Positions 1 to 8,652 of a stretch of DNA of 64,000 bases are shown one piece after another. Numbering within the stretch: position 1 is the first letter of the stretch; each line of letters opens with the position of its first letter. The stretch is from assembly GCA_965263325.1 (NCBI GenBank), contig CBDHGY010000002.1, positions 1,302,001 to 1,366,000 on the forward strand, written 5' to 3'. Below the pieces are notes generated by a model. The model saw nothing but the letters and a program-made list of their open reading frames with translations, made no database searches and was not told the origin of the DNA. The position numbers and the translations under genes are program-made. The stretch is from CBDHGY01 sp965263325 (GTDB lineage: Bacteria > Pseudomonadota > Alphaproteobacteria > Caulobacterales > Hyphomonadaceae).

Positions 1-683
1 ACCGAGACCATGTAACCAAATTTGTCATTCACAACATCGGAGTAAAAACCAAAGAAAGCCGGCTCGTCATCATCGCGCTGATCAGCCGTTGCGATGCTGG
101 CGTCAAAACCAAATGAGCGCTTGCCAATATCAAGCGGCTCAGGCGTTTTCAGACGCACAATGCCGCCAACGCCGCCTTCGATATCCGCTGCTGTCGGTGA
201 TTTGATAACTTCAATCGTGTTGTAGAGATCAGAGGCAAAAATCGAAAGTGTGCTTGAGCGCTCCGGATCAGCGCTGTCGATCGTGACATTCGATGAGCGA
301 CCGTCAATTTCCACGCGTGTGAAATTCGCTGACAATCCGCGAATATTTACGCTTTCGCCTTCACCGTTGTTTCGCGTGATCTGAACGCCAGGTACACGGC
401 CAATGGCTTCGGCAAGGTTCTGGTCCGGAAACTGACCAATCGACTCGGCGGTAATGACATCAATTACCTGATCGGCATTACGTTTTCGATTGAGCGACGA
501 GGCGAGAGAATCTCTGTAACCTTGGACGACAACTGCATCAAGAACACGTCCGTCTTCACCTCCAGTAACCTCGTCTTCGCTCGTATTGGTTGGCGCGGAC
601 TGAGCGATTGCGGTTGAAGCTGTCGCCAAGCTAGCGAAGCTTAGGAGGGTCGCCTGAAGCAGCAACACACTTGGTCTTTTCAT
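1..683 (-). CDS. TonB-dependent receptor, N-terminal part (cut by window edge)
   Basis: The first 227 residues of an outer-membrane TonB-dependent receptor lie in the window; the rest continues past the left edge. The ATG (683-681) follows an AGGGGA ribosome site at about 9 bases. A signal peptide ends near TASTAIAQS and is followed directly by a plug domain with IGQFPDQNLAEAIGRVPG, then VNIRGL, then FTRVEIDGRSS. There is no STN signalling domain, unlike the neighbour at 846-3776, with which the plug is clearly paralogous (Caulobacter/Xanthomonas-type receptors). It therefore probably only transports. The substrate cannot be told. It lies 162 bases downstream of the STN receptor on the same strand and may be co-regulated with it. 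Confidence 0.93.
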   Translation of the reverse strand, partial: MKRPSVLLLQATLLSFASLATASTAIAQSAPTNTSEDEVTGGEDGRVLDAVVVQGYRDSLASSLNRKRNADQVIDVITAESIGQFPDQNLAEAIGRVPGVQITRNNGEGESVNIRGLSANFTRVEIDGRSSNVTIDSADPERSSTLSIFASDLYNTIEVIKSPTAADIEGGVGGIVRLKTPEPLDIGKRSFGFDASIATADQRDDDEPAFFGFYSDVVNDKFGYMVS

Positions 684-780
684 TTCAAATTTTCCCCTTT
701 GGAACTGAGTATCGCTACCTCTTCATTTTAGGCAGCATCACTTAGAAGGAGGGTAGAAGCGCTACAAAGTGGGTACGCAT

Positions 781-797
781 TCATGAAATCTTCATGA
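781..797. promoter_or_regulatory. TCATGAA-3-TTCATGA dyad upstream of receptor gene
   Basis: A perfect 7-bp inverted repeat with a 3-base spacer lies about 100 bases upstream of the left receptor start, in the 162-base gap between the two receptors. Its position suits an operator for the left receptor. No regulator can be assigned. Confidence 0.3.
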
Positions 798-845
798 TTG
801 CAAAATGGCCGTTACAATCCGTTTTTCCCGGAACTGTAAAACTCA

Positions 846-3776
846 TCAAAATTTGTAAGAGACTCCTGCGCTATAGAGCGGAGCTTCCAGTGTGAAATCC
901 TCAAGTCTTGTAGGCGTGTCATAATAAAGGAAATTGCTTTCGCCGGTGAGGTTTTGAATATCGAACATAAAGTTCACGTGATCGGCAGCGCGATATCTCA
1001 GTGAAAAATCAAGCCGACCTTGCGCATCATTGAAAACAGTATTCGTTCCATCCTCATCGCCGATTTCGGCAATAAATTCGTCGCGAAAGTTATAGGCAAT
1101 CCGCGCAGAAAATCGGTCCGTCTCATAATAACCAACGGCATTCAACGTATGTTTCGAGGTTCCCGGAAGTTTGAAATCGACACCGGACAGGTTTTCAAGC
1201 TTGCTGTCTGTATATGTATAATTTGCCAGCAAACCCGCATTCGAAAGCAGGCCCGGCCAGTTTGTGAAGGGTTTGTGCAGCGCAAGTTCAAACCCTTGCA
1301 CATATGCGTCGCCACCTGCCTCGAAAGACCTCAGCGTTCCAGTAAATTCGGGGATCGCTAATTCTTGAAACGCAAATGATCTGCCAGAACGCGTAACCGG
1401 GAAAATATAATCATCCAGATTTTTGTAAAAAATATCTGCAGCAAAATACCCCTTATCTTCTTGTCTGAAGAAATAGCGCACACCTGCATCAATTTGCCAG
1501 GCATGATATGGGTCCAGATCTGGCGCTCCTCTCGTAACAACGAGGGAATCTAGATTAATGGTTGTGGTAGGAGCGATGCTTTCAATGTCAGGCCGGGAAA
1601 GCGACCGACTGAGCGCGCCCCGAAACTCCCACTTTGACGAACCCGCAGGATCCAGTTTGAGATTAAACGATGGCAGCATGTCGAAGTAATTTGCCGAACG
1701 CTCAGGACCGTCATCTATAAAAACAACTTCACCACCATCACTGCTAATTATGCGGGTGCGTCCACTTCCTGAGCTGTCTGTATAAACAAGGCGCATCCCG
1801 CCATTAAATTGCACATTCCATCCAGTGTTCGTCTTAAGGTTCGTGTCGAGCATAATATAAGCAGCACTGATACTCTCATCGATCGTGTAAACATCAGCGT
1901 CGTTAAATGAGAAGCTTCCATCGGTTTCCAGTCCCTCTCTTAGACTTACCGGGTCGATAGCTGGCCAAGTTCTCAGCAAGGTGTCGCTACCATATCCTTC
2001 AGCAAATGGAGTATCCAAAAGGAATGGGCGGCCATCGGCATATGTCAGCCCATCAAGCTGATACTGCAAGAACCCTTGCCGGCGAGAAAAGTTAGATCGG
2101 GAAACCCGCAAACCGGTTTTAAGAGAGGTCGTGTGCGCAGCGTTTAATTGCCAAGCGCCATCGAGCTGAAACGAGTTTTCATTAACGTCTATGATACGCG
2201 TTTCATCCTGCAATCGGCGGACTGCCAATGCTGATAAGGGCTGTGCGAGCAACGGGCTCGACAGGTTCGGCAGCGTACTGTCTTGCACGCTCGAATATGA
2301 CAACATCCCACCTGTATCGCGGAACGACGTCGTCACTTCGTCCAGTGTTTCGGTGGATTCTACAATGGACAAACGGCCTTCCAGCAGCGCGATGTCATTT
2401 TCCCACCGCAATCCTGTTGAAAGCCCGAGAGATTGCACATCGGTGAGACGAACGAATTGGAGCGAGTCGGTCTGCACATTGCCGAACTCAGCAGACCGAA
2501 CGGTCCCATCACGAGACACGTCGCCTGCCGACAACACATCGGCCGCATCAACCCGAAACTGAATGCGTGAGCGTGCTTCTGAGCGTTCATCTTTCACCCA
2601 ATTTGCGCCGACGTGCAGGTTTATTTCATCCGACAGCTCCAGCTGGACTTTCCCATTGAGATTAAGTCTCTCTGTGTCACCACCGCGCACTTCCTGACGA
2701 ATACGTCTGGGTAAGAAAACAGTATCCGGTGACGGTAAATCTGAGAGATTGGACGCGAAATCAGTAACAGGCATCCAACCTAAATTGTTCTGTGCCCGGC
2801 TTAATTCGCGATCGCGTACTTCATATGAGCCCGCCAGCAGAAACCCAAGCCGATCATCCATGACAGCGCTCGAGACAACGCCCGATACATAAGGTTCCAG
2901 ATCCCGGTGCTTAGATGCTCTTGCTCTGAACTTTAGGGAGCGGACATCTTCCTCCAAGTCGAGCGGATCGGGTGTGTTAAGGCGGATAGTGCCGGATATC
3001 GCACCTTCTGTGTCTGCTGCGTTCGGTGTTTTCACTACTCGGACGGTGTCGAAGAGATCAGATGCGAATACGCTAAGCACACTACTTCGTTGCGGATCTG
3101 AGCGATCAGCATTCACCGTTGTGTTTCGTCCGTCAATTTCGACCCGAGTAAATTCTGGCGGCAGCCCCCGAATGCTGATTTCAGTACCCTCACCATTCAC
3201 CCGTGAGAGCTGAATGCCTGGCAAGCGTTGCAAGGCTTCTGAAATGTTCTGCTCTGGAAACTGCCCAATGTCTTCGGCGCTTGATGCGCTGATAATCTGA
3301 ACAGAGCTGCGTTCGATATCGGTCGCCCGGTCAATCGCACCTTTAAAACCGCGCACAAAAACGGGGCTGAGGATACGTGGCGCGTCGACATCGATCGGTC
3401 GTTCCGACGAAAATTGCTGTTGCTCGTCCTCACCTGAATCGATTGCTACTTGCGGTTTGAATACAACAATCGATCCATTCGGGAGTTGCTGAAATGACAA
3501 GCCCGTTTTACGGGTTAGATGTACCAAAGCATCGTTCAGAGAGTATGTGCCAACCAAATCTATAGATGATTTGCCAGCCACGTCTTCCTGGAACATCAAA
3601 ATTGGCGTTCCTGTTTGATCGGAAAGCTGGCGGAGCGCGTCATCGAGATCCATACTCGCAGACAGACGAATATCAAAGCGGGTAGCCGTATCTGCCTCAG
3701 CTACCAATGCATTTGCGAACACCACGAAAATCAACAGCATTCTGCACGGCCAATTTACAAGAACGCCAAATGCCAT
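846..3776 (-). CDS. TonB-dependent receptor with STN signalling domain (FecA-like transducer)
   Basis: A 976-residue outer-membrane receptor. Order of parts: a signal peptide (about 1-28), an STN domain (about 45-108, from DALRQLSDQTGTP to GSIVVFK), a plug (about 150-265, with IGQFPEQNISEALQRLPG and RVEIDGRNTT), then a beta-barrel ending in the typical terminal Phe (SAGVSYKF). STN domains of FecA-type receptors signal to a FecR anti-sigma factor across the periplasm, and exactly such a FecI/FecR pair lies divergently 225 bases away. The ATG at 3776 has GGAG about 8-10 bases upstream. The ligand is unknown; iron chelates and oligosaccharides are both transported by relatives. Transport and signalling roles are inferred from domains and context. 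Confidence 0.93.
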   Translation of the reverse strand: MAFGVLVNWPCRMLLIFVVFANALVAEADTATRFDIRLSASMDLDDALRQLSDQTGTPILMFQEDVAGKSSIDLVGTYSLNDALVHLTRKTGLSFQQLPNGSIVVFKPQVAIDSGEDEQQQFSSERPIDVDAPRILSPVFVRGFKGAIDRATDIERSSVQIISASSAEDIGQFPEQNISEALQRLPGIQLSRVNGEGTEISIRGLPPEFTRVEIDGRNTTVNADRSDPQRSSVLSVFASDLFDTVRVVKTPNAADTEGAISGTIRLNTPDPLDLEEDVRSLKFRARASKHRDLEPYVSGVVSSAVMDDRLGFLLAGSYEVRDRELSRAQNNLGWMPVTDFASNLSDLPSPDTVFLPRRIRQEVRGGDTERLNLNGKVQLELSDEINLHVGANWVKDERSEARSRIQFRVDAADVLSAGDVSRDGTVRSAEFGNVQTDSLQFVRLTDVQSLGLSTGLRWENDIALLEGRLSIVESTETLDEVTTSFRDTGGMLSYSSVQDSTLPNLSSPLLAQPLSALAVRRLQDETRIIDVNENSFQLDGAWQLNAAHTTSLKTGLRVSRSNFSRRQGFLQYQLDGLTYADGRPFLLDTPFAEGYGSDTLLRTWPAIDPVSLREGLETDGSFSFNDADVYTIDESISAAYIMLDTNLKTNTGWNVQFNGGMRLVYTDSSGSGRTRIISSDGGEVVFIDDGPERSANYFDMLPSFNLKLDPAGSSKWEFRGALSRSLSRPDIESIAPTTTINLDSLVVTRGAPDLDPYHAWQIDAGVRYFFRQEDKGYFAADIFYKNLDDYIFPVTRSGRSFAFQELAIPEFTGTLRSFEAGGDAYVQGFELALHKPFTNWPGLLSNAGLLANYTYTDSKLENLSGVDFKLPGTSKHTLNAVGYYETDRFSARIAYNFRDEFIAEIGDEDGTNTVFNDAQGRLDFSLRYRAADHVNFMFDIQNLTGESNFLYYDTPTRLEDFTLEAPLYSAGVSYKF

Positions 3777-4001
3777 ACGCGCATCTCCGTCACCAGAGGC
3801 CCCCGCTGGATACCGTCTTTAGTCGGGCGCGAACAGTTATCGCTGTCGGGTTTCACAAAACATTCATCTCACAAGGTGCTCACAAGCCTCGCTCGAAAGT
3901 GGAAAAGTCACTCCAGTATAAATAGTAGCCCAATAATAGTACCCAATTGAGCGATTTTGCGCATCTTTAAGGTTGGGAATGGTGTGCAGGAGCGTTTCAC
4001 A

Positions 4002-4538
4002 GTGAGCAAATTGAAAAAGCCCGCTGGGGATGCCGCAGGTAGAAAGCTTGCTGAGAGTACAGCAAATCTGCACGCTGAATTGACCCGATATTTGAGGCGT
4101 CGTGTCAGCATCTCTGAAGATGCACATGATATTGCTCAGGAGGCATATGTGCGACTTACGCAAGTACCGAACGCAGAATTGATCGAGAATCCTGTAGGGT
4201 ATCTCTATAAGATCGCCACAAACCTCGCCAACGACCACTATCGAAAAACAAAACAATCGCCAGACATGCTAGATCTGGACTCGCTTTCAAAATCTGGCGG
4301 GGACGGTGACGGCGATGCATTTGATCGCCGTATCGAGGCAAGGTCCGAGCTCAGCAAACTCGATAACGCCCTACAAGCAATGCCAAAATTATACCGCGAT
4401 GTGCTGATCTTACGAAAAAGAGACCAATACTCCCACGCCGAAATTGCTGAAATACTGAATATCTCAATACATACAGTACACAAATACCTGACGCGTGCAC
4501 TTGCCCATGTAAGGGAACATGCGGAGAAATCTAAATGA
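4002..4538 (+). CDS. FecI-type ECF RNA polymerase sigma factor
   Basis: A 178-residue extracytoplasmic-function sigma factor. Region 2 is seen around EDAHDIAQEAYVRL and NPVGYLYKIATNLANDHYRK. Region 4 is seen around MPKLYRDVLILRKRDQYSHA and EIAEILNISIHTVHKYLTRA. I chose the GTG at 4002 because AGGAG sits 9 bases upstream (3988-3992); the longer frame from a TTG at 3957 has no such site. Its stop overlaps the next gene's start (ATGA), so the two are translated together. It probably activates the divergent STN receptor once FecR has received the signal. Confidence 0.92.
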   Translation: MSKLKKPAGDAAGRKLAESTANLHAELTRYLRRRVSISEDAHDIAQEAYVRLTQVPNAELIENPVGYLYKIATNLANDHYRKTKQSPDMLDLDSLSKSGGDGDGDAFDRRIEARSELSKLDNALQAMPKLYRDVLILRKRDQYSHAEIAEILNISIHTVHKYLTRALAHVREHAEKSK

Positions 4539-5518
4539 CTAAACTCCCGTCTGAGGACATCTATAAACAAGCAACCGACTGGTTGGTTCGCGCCGATTCC
4601 GGCGACTTAAAGCCCGAGGAACGCGCTTCCTTTGTAAGCTGGCTCAAAACCTCGCCTGAACATGTCGCCGCATTTTTGGACATGTCTAATCTGTATGGTA
4701 GCCTCACTGCGGAACGGCTTGCGGACATCGAGGTTGCGCAACCGAAAAAAGTATTCACCTTGAAGCCAAGAACAAAGCTCTATGCGGGGATTTCATCTGC
4801 CGCGATGGCTCTGGCGGCATGTTTCGCACTTGCCTTTGTTGTGTTTTCAACGCCCCGCAATGTTGTCCCTATATGGACGACCGAAGCACAGACAGACTTC
4901 GCAGAACTGAAAGACATCGCTTTGATTGATGGCGGCACAATCCAGCTTAACAGCGAGACCAAGCTTAGCGTCAAATATGACGACAACGCGCGTCTGGTTG
5001 AACTTTTCTCAGGCGATGCTGTATTTACCGTCACCTCCGATGAGGATCGCCCATTCATTGTTTCAGCATCGGGCGTGCAGGCTCGCGCAATTGGAACTGT
5101 CTTTTCCGTACAGTCAGCTGAAGACGTAACACGTCTGGACGTTCTTGAAGGCAGCGTCGCTTTCTACAAGGAAAATGATACGACGTCGGAGATTGTTTTA
5201 GTCGCCGGTGAACAAGCGTTTTGGCACCTGTCTGCCGCCCAACCTGACATTTTTCGCGATGCTGACATCGAAGCAAATCTCGCTTGGCGCCAGAAGCGCT
5301 TCGACTTTTCCAGAACACCTTTGTTTGATGTTGCCGAACAATTTAATCGATACAATCAGCAAAAACTGGAAATCAGTGATCCAGATATTGGCGAGCAGAA
5401 GATTTCAGGTCGCTTTGGCATTCACGACATTGATGCGTTTGTGAGCTTTTTGGAATTGTCTCGCCCGGTAGAAGTTACCCGCAAAAACAATCGACTGATT
5501 ATCAGCTCCGTCGATTAA
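4535..5518 (+). CDS. FecR-type anti-sigma factor / sigma regulator
   Basis: A 327-residue single-span inner-membrane protein. The N-terminal cytoplasmic part (about 1-75) carries the FecR N-terminal signature (ATDWLVRADSGDLKPEERAS). A membrane segment follows at about 85-105 (AMALAACFALAFVVFS). The periplasmic FecR domain holds VKYDDNARLVELFSGDAVFT and IGTVFSV, and a C-terminal secretin-like part ends near LIISS. In FecIRA systems the periplasmic part meets the STN domain of the receptor and the cytoplasmic part controls the sigma factor. It overlaps the sigma gene by 4 bp, matching the usual operon. Confidence 0.92.
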   Translation: MTKLPSEDIYKQATDWLVRADSGDLKPEERASFVSWLKTSPEHVAAFLDMSNLYGSLTAERLADIEVAQPKKVFTLKPRTKLYAGISSAAMALAACFALAFVVFSTPRNVVPIWTTEAQTDFAELKDIALIDGGTIQLNSETKLSVKYDDNARLVELFSGDAVFTVTSDEDRPFIVSASGVQARAIGTVFSVQSAEDVTRLDVLEGSVAFYKENDTTSEIVLVAGEQAFWHLSAAQPDIFRDADIEANLAWRQKRFDFSRTPLFDVAEQFNRYNQQKLEISDPDIGEQKISGRFGIHDIDAFVSFLELSRPVEVTRKNNRLIISSVD

Positions 5519-6021
5519 GAGGCGGTGGCCTCGTTCGAAATGCTCAAATTTTTTTTACTGCTTAAACTGATACTGTGAAACTGGGTGTGGGAGACACATT
5601 CGTGTCGGACCGACCGCACGACCAAAATTTCCAAATAGCCCTCTCGAGCCCAAAACCAAGAATTTCCTTATGGCTTCTTCTGCGCCCGTTTCTGCCGCTC
5701 ACACCCAACTATCGTAGGGACGTTTTTCGCCAATGGCGGACGGAAAGAAGTCGTCTGTGAGTGGAAGAGTTTCCCAATTGCAGACATTGAAAAATGTTAT
5801 TGTCCCGCACTCGGCAGGTCGGAAATTTCAATTCAAGCAAATAGATCATTGCCCCACAATGACCTTGAATTCGTCGTTCGATGAACGCCGGCGACCTTGT
5901 ATGGATGTCTGGGGTTGGTTGTGTAGCAAAGAGACGAAGCGACGGTCGGTCTTAGAACGGGGTATCGTCAGCGGAACCTGCCGATTTTGACGCGGCTACT
6001 GCCCTGCCCTAGCCTCGCGGA
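5519..6021. other. Non-coding stretch before the IS remnant
   Basis: About 500 bases between fecR and the first transposase remnant. No frame with a convincing ribosome site or recognisable protein was found on either strand. An AT-rich run (AAATTTTTTTT) lies just after the fecR stop. The rest is probably decayed sequence at the edge of the accessory island. Confidence 0.5.
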
Positions 6022-6387
6022 ATGACAAACAACCCCTTCCGCTACTTCAAAACGTCACCTGAAATCATCCAGCTTGCGGTCATGATGTATGTCAGATTTC
6101 CGCTCTCGCTTCGAAACGTGGAAGACCTGCTCTAAGAGCGCGGGATCGACATCTGCCATGAAAGTGTGAGGCTCTGGGTGGATCGGTTTGGACCGATCTT
6201 CGCCGGGAAGATCCGATCAAAGTGCGCCTCATACATGCGACCGCATACTCAGTGGTAATGGCACCTCGACGAGGTCTTCGTGAAGATCAACGGTGTCCAG
6301 CATTATCTATGGCACACAGTCGATCACGAAGGTGAGGTGCTGGAAAGCTACGCTACCCAAACGACGCTGGAAACCGGTTCGCATTAG
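6022..6387 (+). pseudogene. IS6-family transposase remnant, left copy
   Basis: The translation begins MTNNPFRYFKTSPEIIQLAV, the N-terminus of IS6/IS26-type transposases, and continues through LRNVEDLL and WHLDEVFVKINGVQHYLW, which holds the first Asp of the DDE triad. In-frame stops at 6133-6135 and 6256-6258 break it, and homology fades after VLESYA near 6370. Roughly the last half, with the second Asp and the Glu, is missing. It is related to but clearly diverged from the remnant at 13032, and lies in the same direction. It cannot encode an active transposase. Confidence 0.88.
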
Positions 6388-6455
6388 ACTGACAGCACCA
6401 GTGACCAGAATTTGGTTTTGACTCCTGGCAAAATATCAAAGATACGGTAACGCAG

Positions 6456-7460
6456 TTAGCAACTCTGCAATTTGGTCAACTCCAAAGACTCTGCGACGTC
6501 GTCTAGAGCTGCGATCATTTTTTCAGAAATGTCCACACCAGTCTTTCTGTGTCGAGTTCTCAGCTTGATCCTATTTTCGCCGGGAAGGCGCGTAGTATCA
6601 GAACCGATAATGTGCTGCCTAAACGACTCCATGCGCGCAAGAAAGATTTCCGGTGGGCCCCACGCTGCAATATTGATGGCGATCAAAGCATGCCCATTTT
6701 CACCAGGCTTCGATAAATTCCTGTACATGGAGTTCACGCCGTCGCTCACGCCCGCGCCGGAAAGAACACCGCTCAGTATCTCGACCAACAGGGCCATAGA
6801 AAATCCTTTAGATCCGCCAAACGTTGCTAGGACCAGTCCGTCTTCGCTGGTCTTTGCAGCAATGCTGCCCGGCGGAAATGGTTCTCGTCGATCCAGATAT
6901 TCACGGATAGTAGACCCCGCCAGCGCGCTTGTGGCAAAGTCTGCAACCAATGCGTTTCCATCCGACATTGGCACCCCAAACGCAAAAGGATTAGTCCCAA
7001 GGACCGGTCGCTTGCCTTCGTGCGCGGCGACTTTTGGAAACGAGTTACTCATAGCAAAGCCGATCATTCCAACTTCGCAGGCCTGGTTTACAAAGTAAGC
7101 CCCACTTCCAAAGAAATTGCTATCCCTTACCGTGCTAATGCCTATGCCAAACTCTCTGGCAGATACTATTGCCTCCGCCATAGCAACCTCGCCGGCGTAT
7201 TGACCGAACCCATTATCGCCATCGATGTTGGCACTAGCACCGGCAAGCTGCTTAACTTTCGGATGCGCGGAGGGGTTTATTCCTCCCGCCTGGAGACGCG
7301 CGACATATGTCGGCAAACGCTGCAACCCAAAATTCTTCCGCCCATCGAGCTCATTCCAAACGATATTCCTCACAACGCTTGCTCGCTGTAGAGCCACAAC
7401 ACCGATTGCTTCCAGGACGGCATTTGTGAACGTCTGAATCTGTGTTTCCGAAACTCTCAT
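6456..7460 (-). CDS. Ldh2-family (malate/L-lactate dehydrogenase-like) oxidoreductase with altered active site
   Basis: A 334-residue member of the NAD(P)-dependent Ldh2/YiaK/sulfolactate dehydrogenase family. Family landmarks are present: LQRLPTYVARLQAGGINP, the GTNPFAFGVP nucleotide-binding stretch, DFATSALAGS and the GGSKGFSMAL loop. The two conserved histidines are not. The usual SHG motif reads NFG (Phe44) and the usual SNHFG motif reads SNFFG (Phe116), each with unambiguous Phe codons. These histidines help substrate binding and catalysis in known members, so it may act on a different substrate or not be a dehydrogenase. The ATG lies 1 base after the stop of the upstream ATP-grasp gene, so it is the last gene of a four-gene operon. 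Confidence 0.85.
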   Translation of the reverse strand: MRVSETQIQTFTNAVLEAIGVVALQRASVVRNIVWNELDGRKNFGLQRLPTYVARLQAGGINPSAHPKVKQLAGASANIDGDNGFGQYAGEVAMAEAIVSAREFGIGISTVRDSNFFGSGAYFVNQACEVGMIGFAMSNSFPKVAAHEGKRPVLGTNPFAFGVPMSDGNALVADFATSALAGSTIREYLDRREPFPPGSIAAKTSEDGLVLATFGGSKGFSMALLVEILSGVLSGAGVSDGVNSMYRNLSKPGENGHALIAINIAAWGPPEIFLARMESFRQHIIGSDTTRLPGENRIKLRTRHRKTGVDISEKMIAALDDVAESLELTKLQSC

Positions 7461-7461
7461 C

Positions 7462-8652
7462 TCAGCGCTTTAGTAGTCTTCTAAAGACATTGCTCAGAGC
7501 CATCTGAACAGGCCCCAGATCATCCCAAGCAAAGTAGGGACTGACGCTTTTTTTCGGTAGCACATCCGACAACCAGCCAATCCAAGAAAGTCTACCTGCT
7601 TTGCGAAGTCGCCGCGCGGCTGCAAAGTCTCGCAAGGGATACCAATAACGGATACCGTTACGCACACTTTTAATTTCTGGCGGTCTTTGATTGGTCAGAT
7701 AGGCATAGGCGATCAAGTCAAGCGGTGCCTCGGCGCGCGCAGCGTGCTCCAGCGCAGCGGTAAAGCGCGCGTTTACCTCAATGATTTTGAGCTGGCCATC
7801 ACGCTCGTCTTTCTTAAACTCAATGTTTCCCATTCCACGCAGCTTTGCGAATTCGAAGAATTTCAAGCCCTGTTTTGCGGTTGCAGGTAGTTCTTCTGTT
7901 TCATGACAACAAGCCGCGCCCTGATTTTCGGGATGCCTACGAATAATTTTCTTGGTGAAATCATACAGTCGTTCGCCCGAACTCGTAATGTAGGTATAGT
8001 AACTGCTTAGCAAGGTGTCCGGCCCGGGAATCATCTCAACAATCATAACGTCGAGTTGGTGCGCCAGTGCAAGCACGGCTTTTTCTTTCAGAGTTTCATC
8101 ATCGTAGACAATGAAAAGTTTCTGTTTGAATATTGCCGTGAACGCTGCAGAATTTACCGGCTTTACAAGGACGGGGAAAACAATGTCTTCTGGTATATTT
8201 TCAATATCCGATGGCGTCGATATATCCCAGTATTTTGGCGCAGGAATTCCAGCCTCAGCTGCAAGTTTCAACGTCGCGCGTTTGTCTAGAAACAACAGTC
8301 TTTGACGCGGCGTCGCAGCTTCCAAAATATAGCGTTCGCGTAATGCGGCATCATAATTAGCTACGAATTCGATGGCCTCGTCACTGCAAGGAAACACCAC
8401 GCTACCCGACCACGCTGTGTCACTGTTTTCGAGCAATTGAGCTCGACACGCTTGGTCGAAACAATCATCTGGCGACATTTCATACCCACGGTTACAATAG
8501 CGCGAGCGAAGTGCAAAATCTCCTTTATGGCCGATTACCATGACACGCGCCCCCAAGCGCCCAAATGTTCGCGTTGCCGAGAGCGCATTTTCGCGTCCAC
8601 CCAACAGGATCACAGGCGTGGACATGTCAAGGTGGGTGGCCGGTTTACGCAT
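7462..8652 (-). CDS. ATP-grasp carboligase (COG3919-like)
   Basis: A 396-residue ATP-grasp enzyme. The N-terminal Rossmann-like pre-ATP domain (about 10-110) begins PVILLGGRENALSATRTFGR and contains FPCSDEAIEFVANYD, as in predicted ATP-dependent carboligases. The ATP-grasp core has FPVLVKPVNS, the hinge IVEMIPGPD and the metal-binding segment GNIEFKKD through IIEVNARF. Family members form an acyl-phosphate and join a carboxylate to an amine. The substrate is unknown. The ATG overlaps the upstream ATP-grasp stop by 8 bases (ATGCGTAA), implying coupled translation. A later ATG at residue 10 is possible but has no better ribosome site. Confidence 0.85.
   Translation of the reverse strand: MRKPATHLDMSTPVILLGGRENALSATRTFGRLGARVMVIGHKGDFALRSRYCNRGYEMSPDDCFDQACRAQLLENSDTAWSGSVVFPCSDEAIEFVANYDAALRERYILEAATPRQRLLFLDKRATLKLAAEAGIPAPKYWDISTPSDIENIPEDIVFPVLVKPVNSAAFTAIFKQKLFIVYDDETLKEKAVLALAHQLDVMIVEMIPGPDTLLSSYYTYITSSGERLYDFTKKIIRRHPENQGAACCHETEELPATAKQGLKFFEFAKLRGMGNIEFKKDERDGQLKIIEVNARFTAALEHAARAEAPLDLIAYAYLTNQRPPEIKSVRNGIRYWYPLRDFAAARRLRKAGRLSWIGWLSDVLPKKSVSPYFAWDDLGPVQMALSNVFRRLLKR

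Noticed and set aside
2191..2562. Plus-strand frame inside the STN receptor gene
   Set aside because: It is a shadow of the receptor reading frame: composition is Ser/Arg-rich and no ribosome site or family match is seen. Many similar shadows elsewhere were left out.
3957..4001. Longer sigma factor from a TTG start
   Set aside because: AGGAG lies exactly 9 bases before the GTG at 4002, and the extra residues do not match ECF factors.
5575..5990. Small plus-strand frames between fecR and the IS remnant
   Set aside because: Short, overlapping, without ribosome sites or recognisable composition; treated as decayed DNA.
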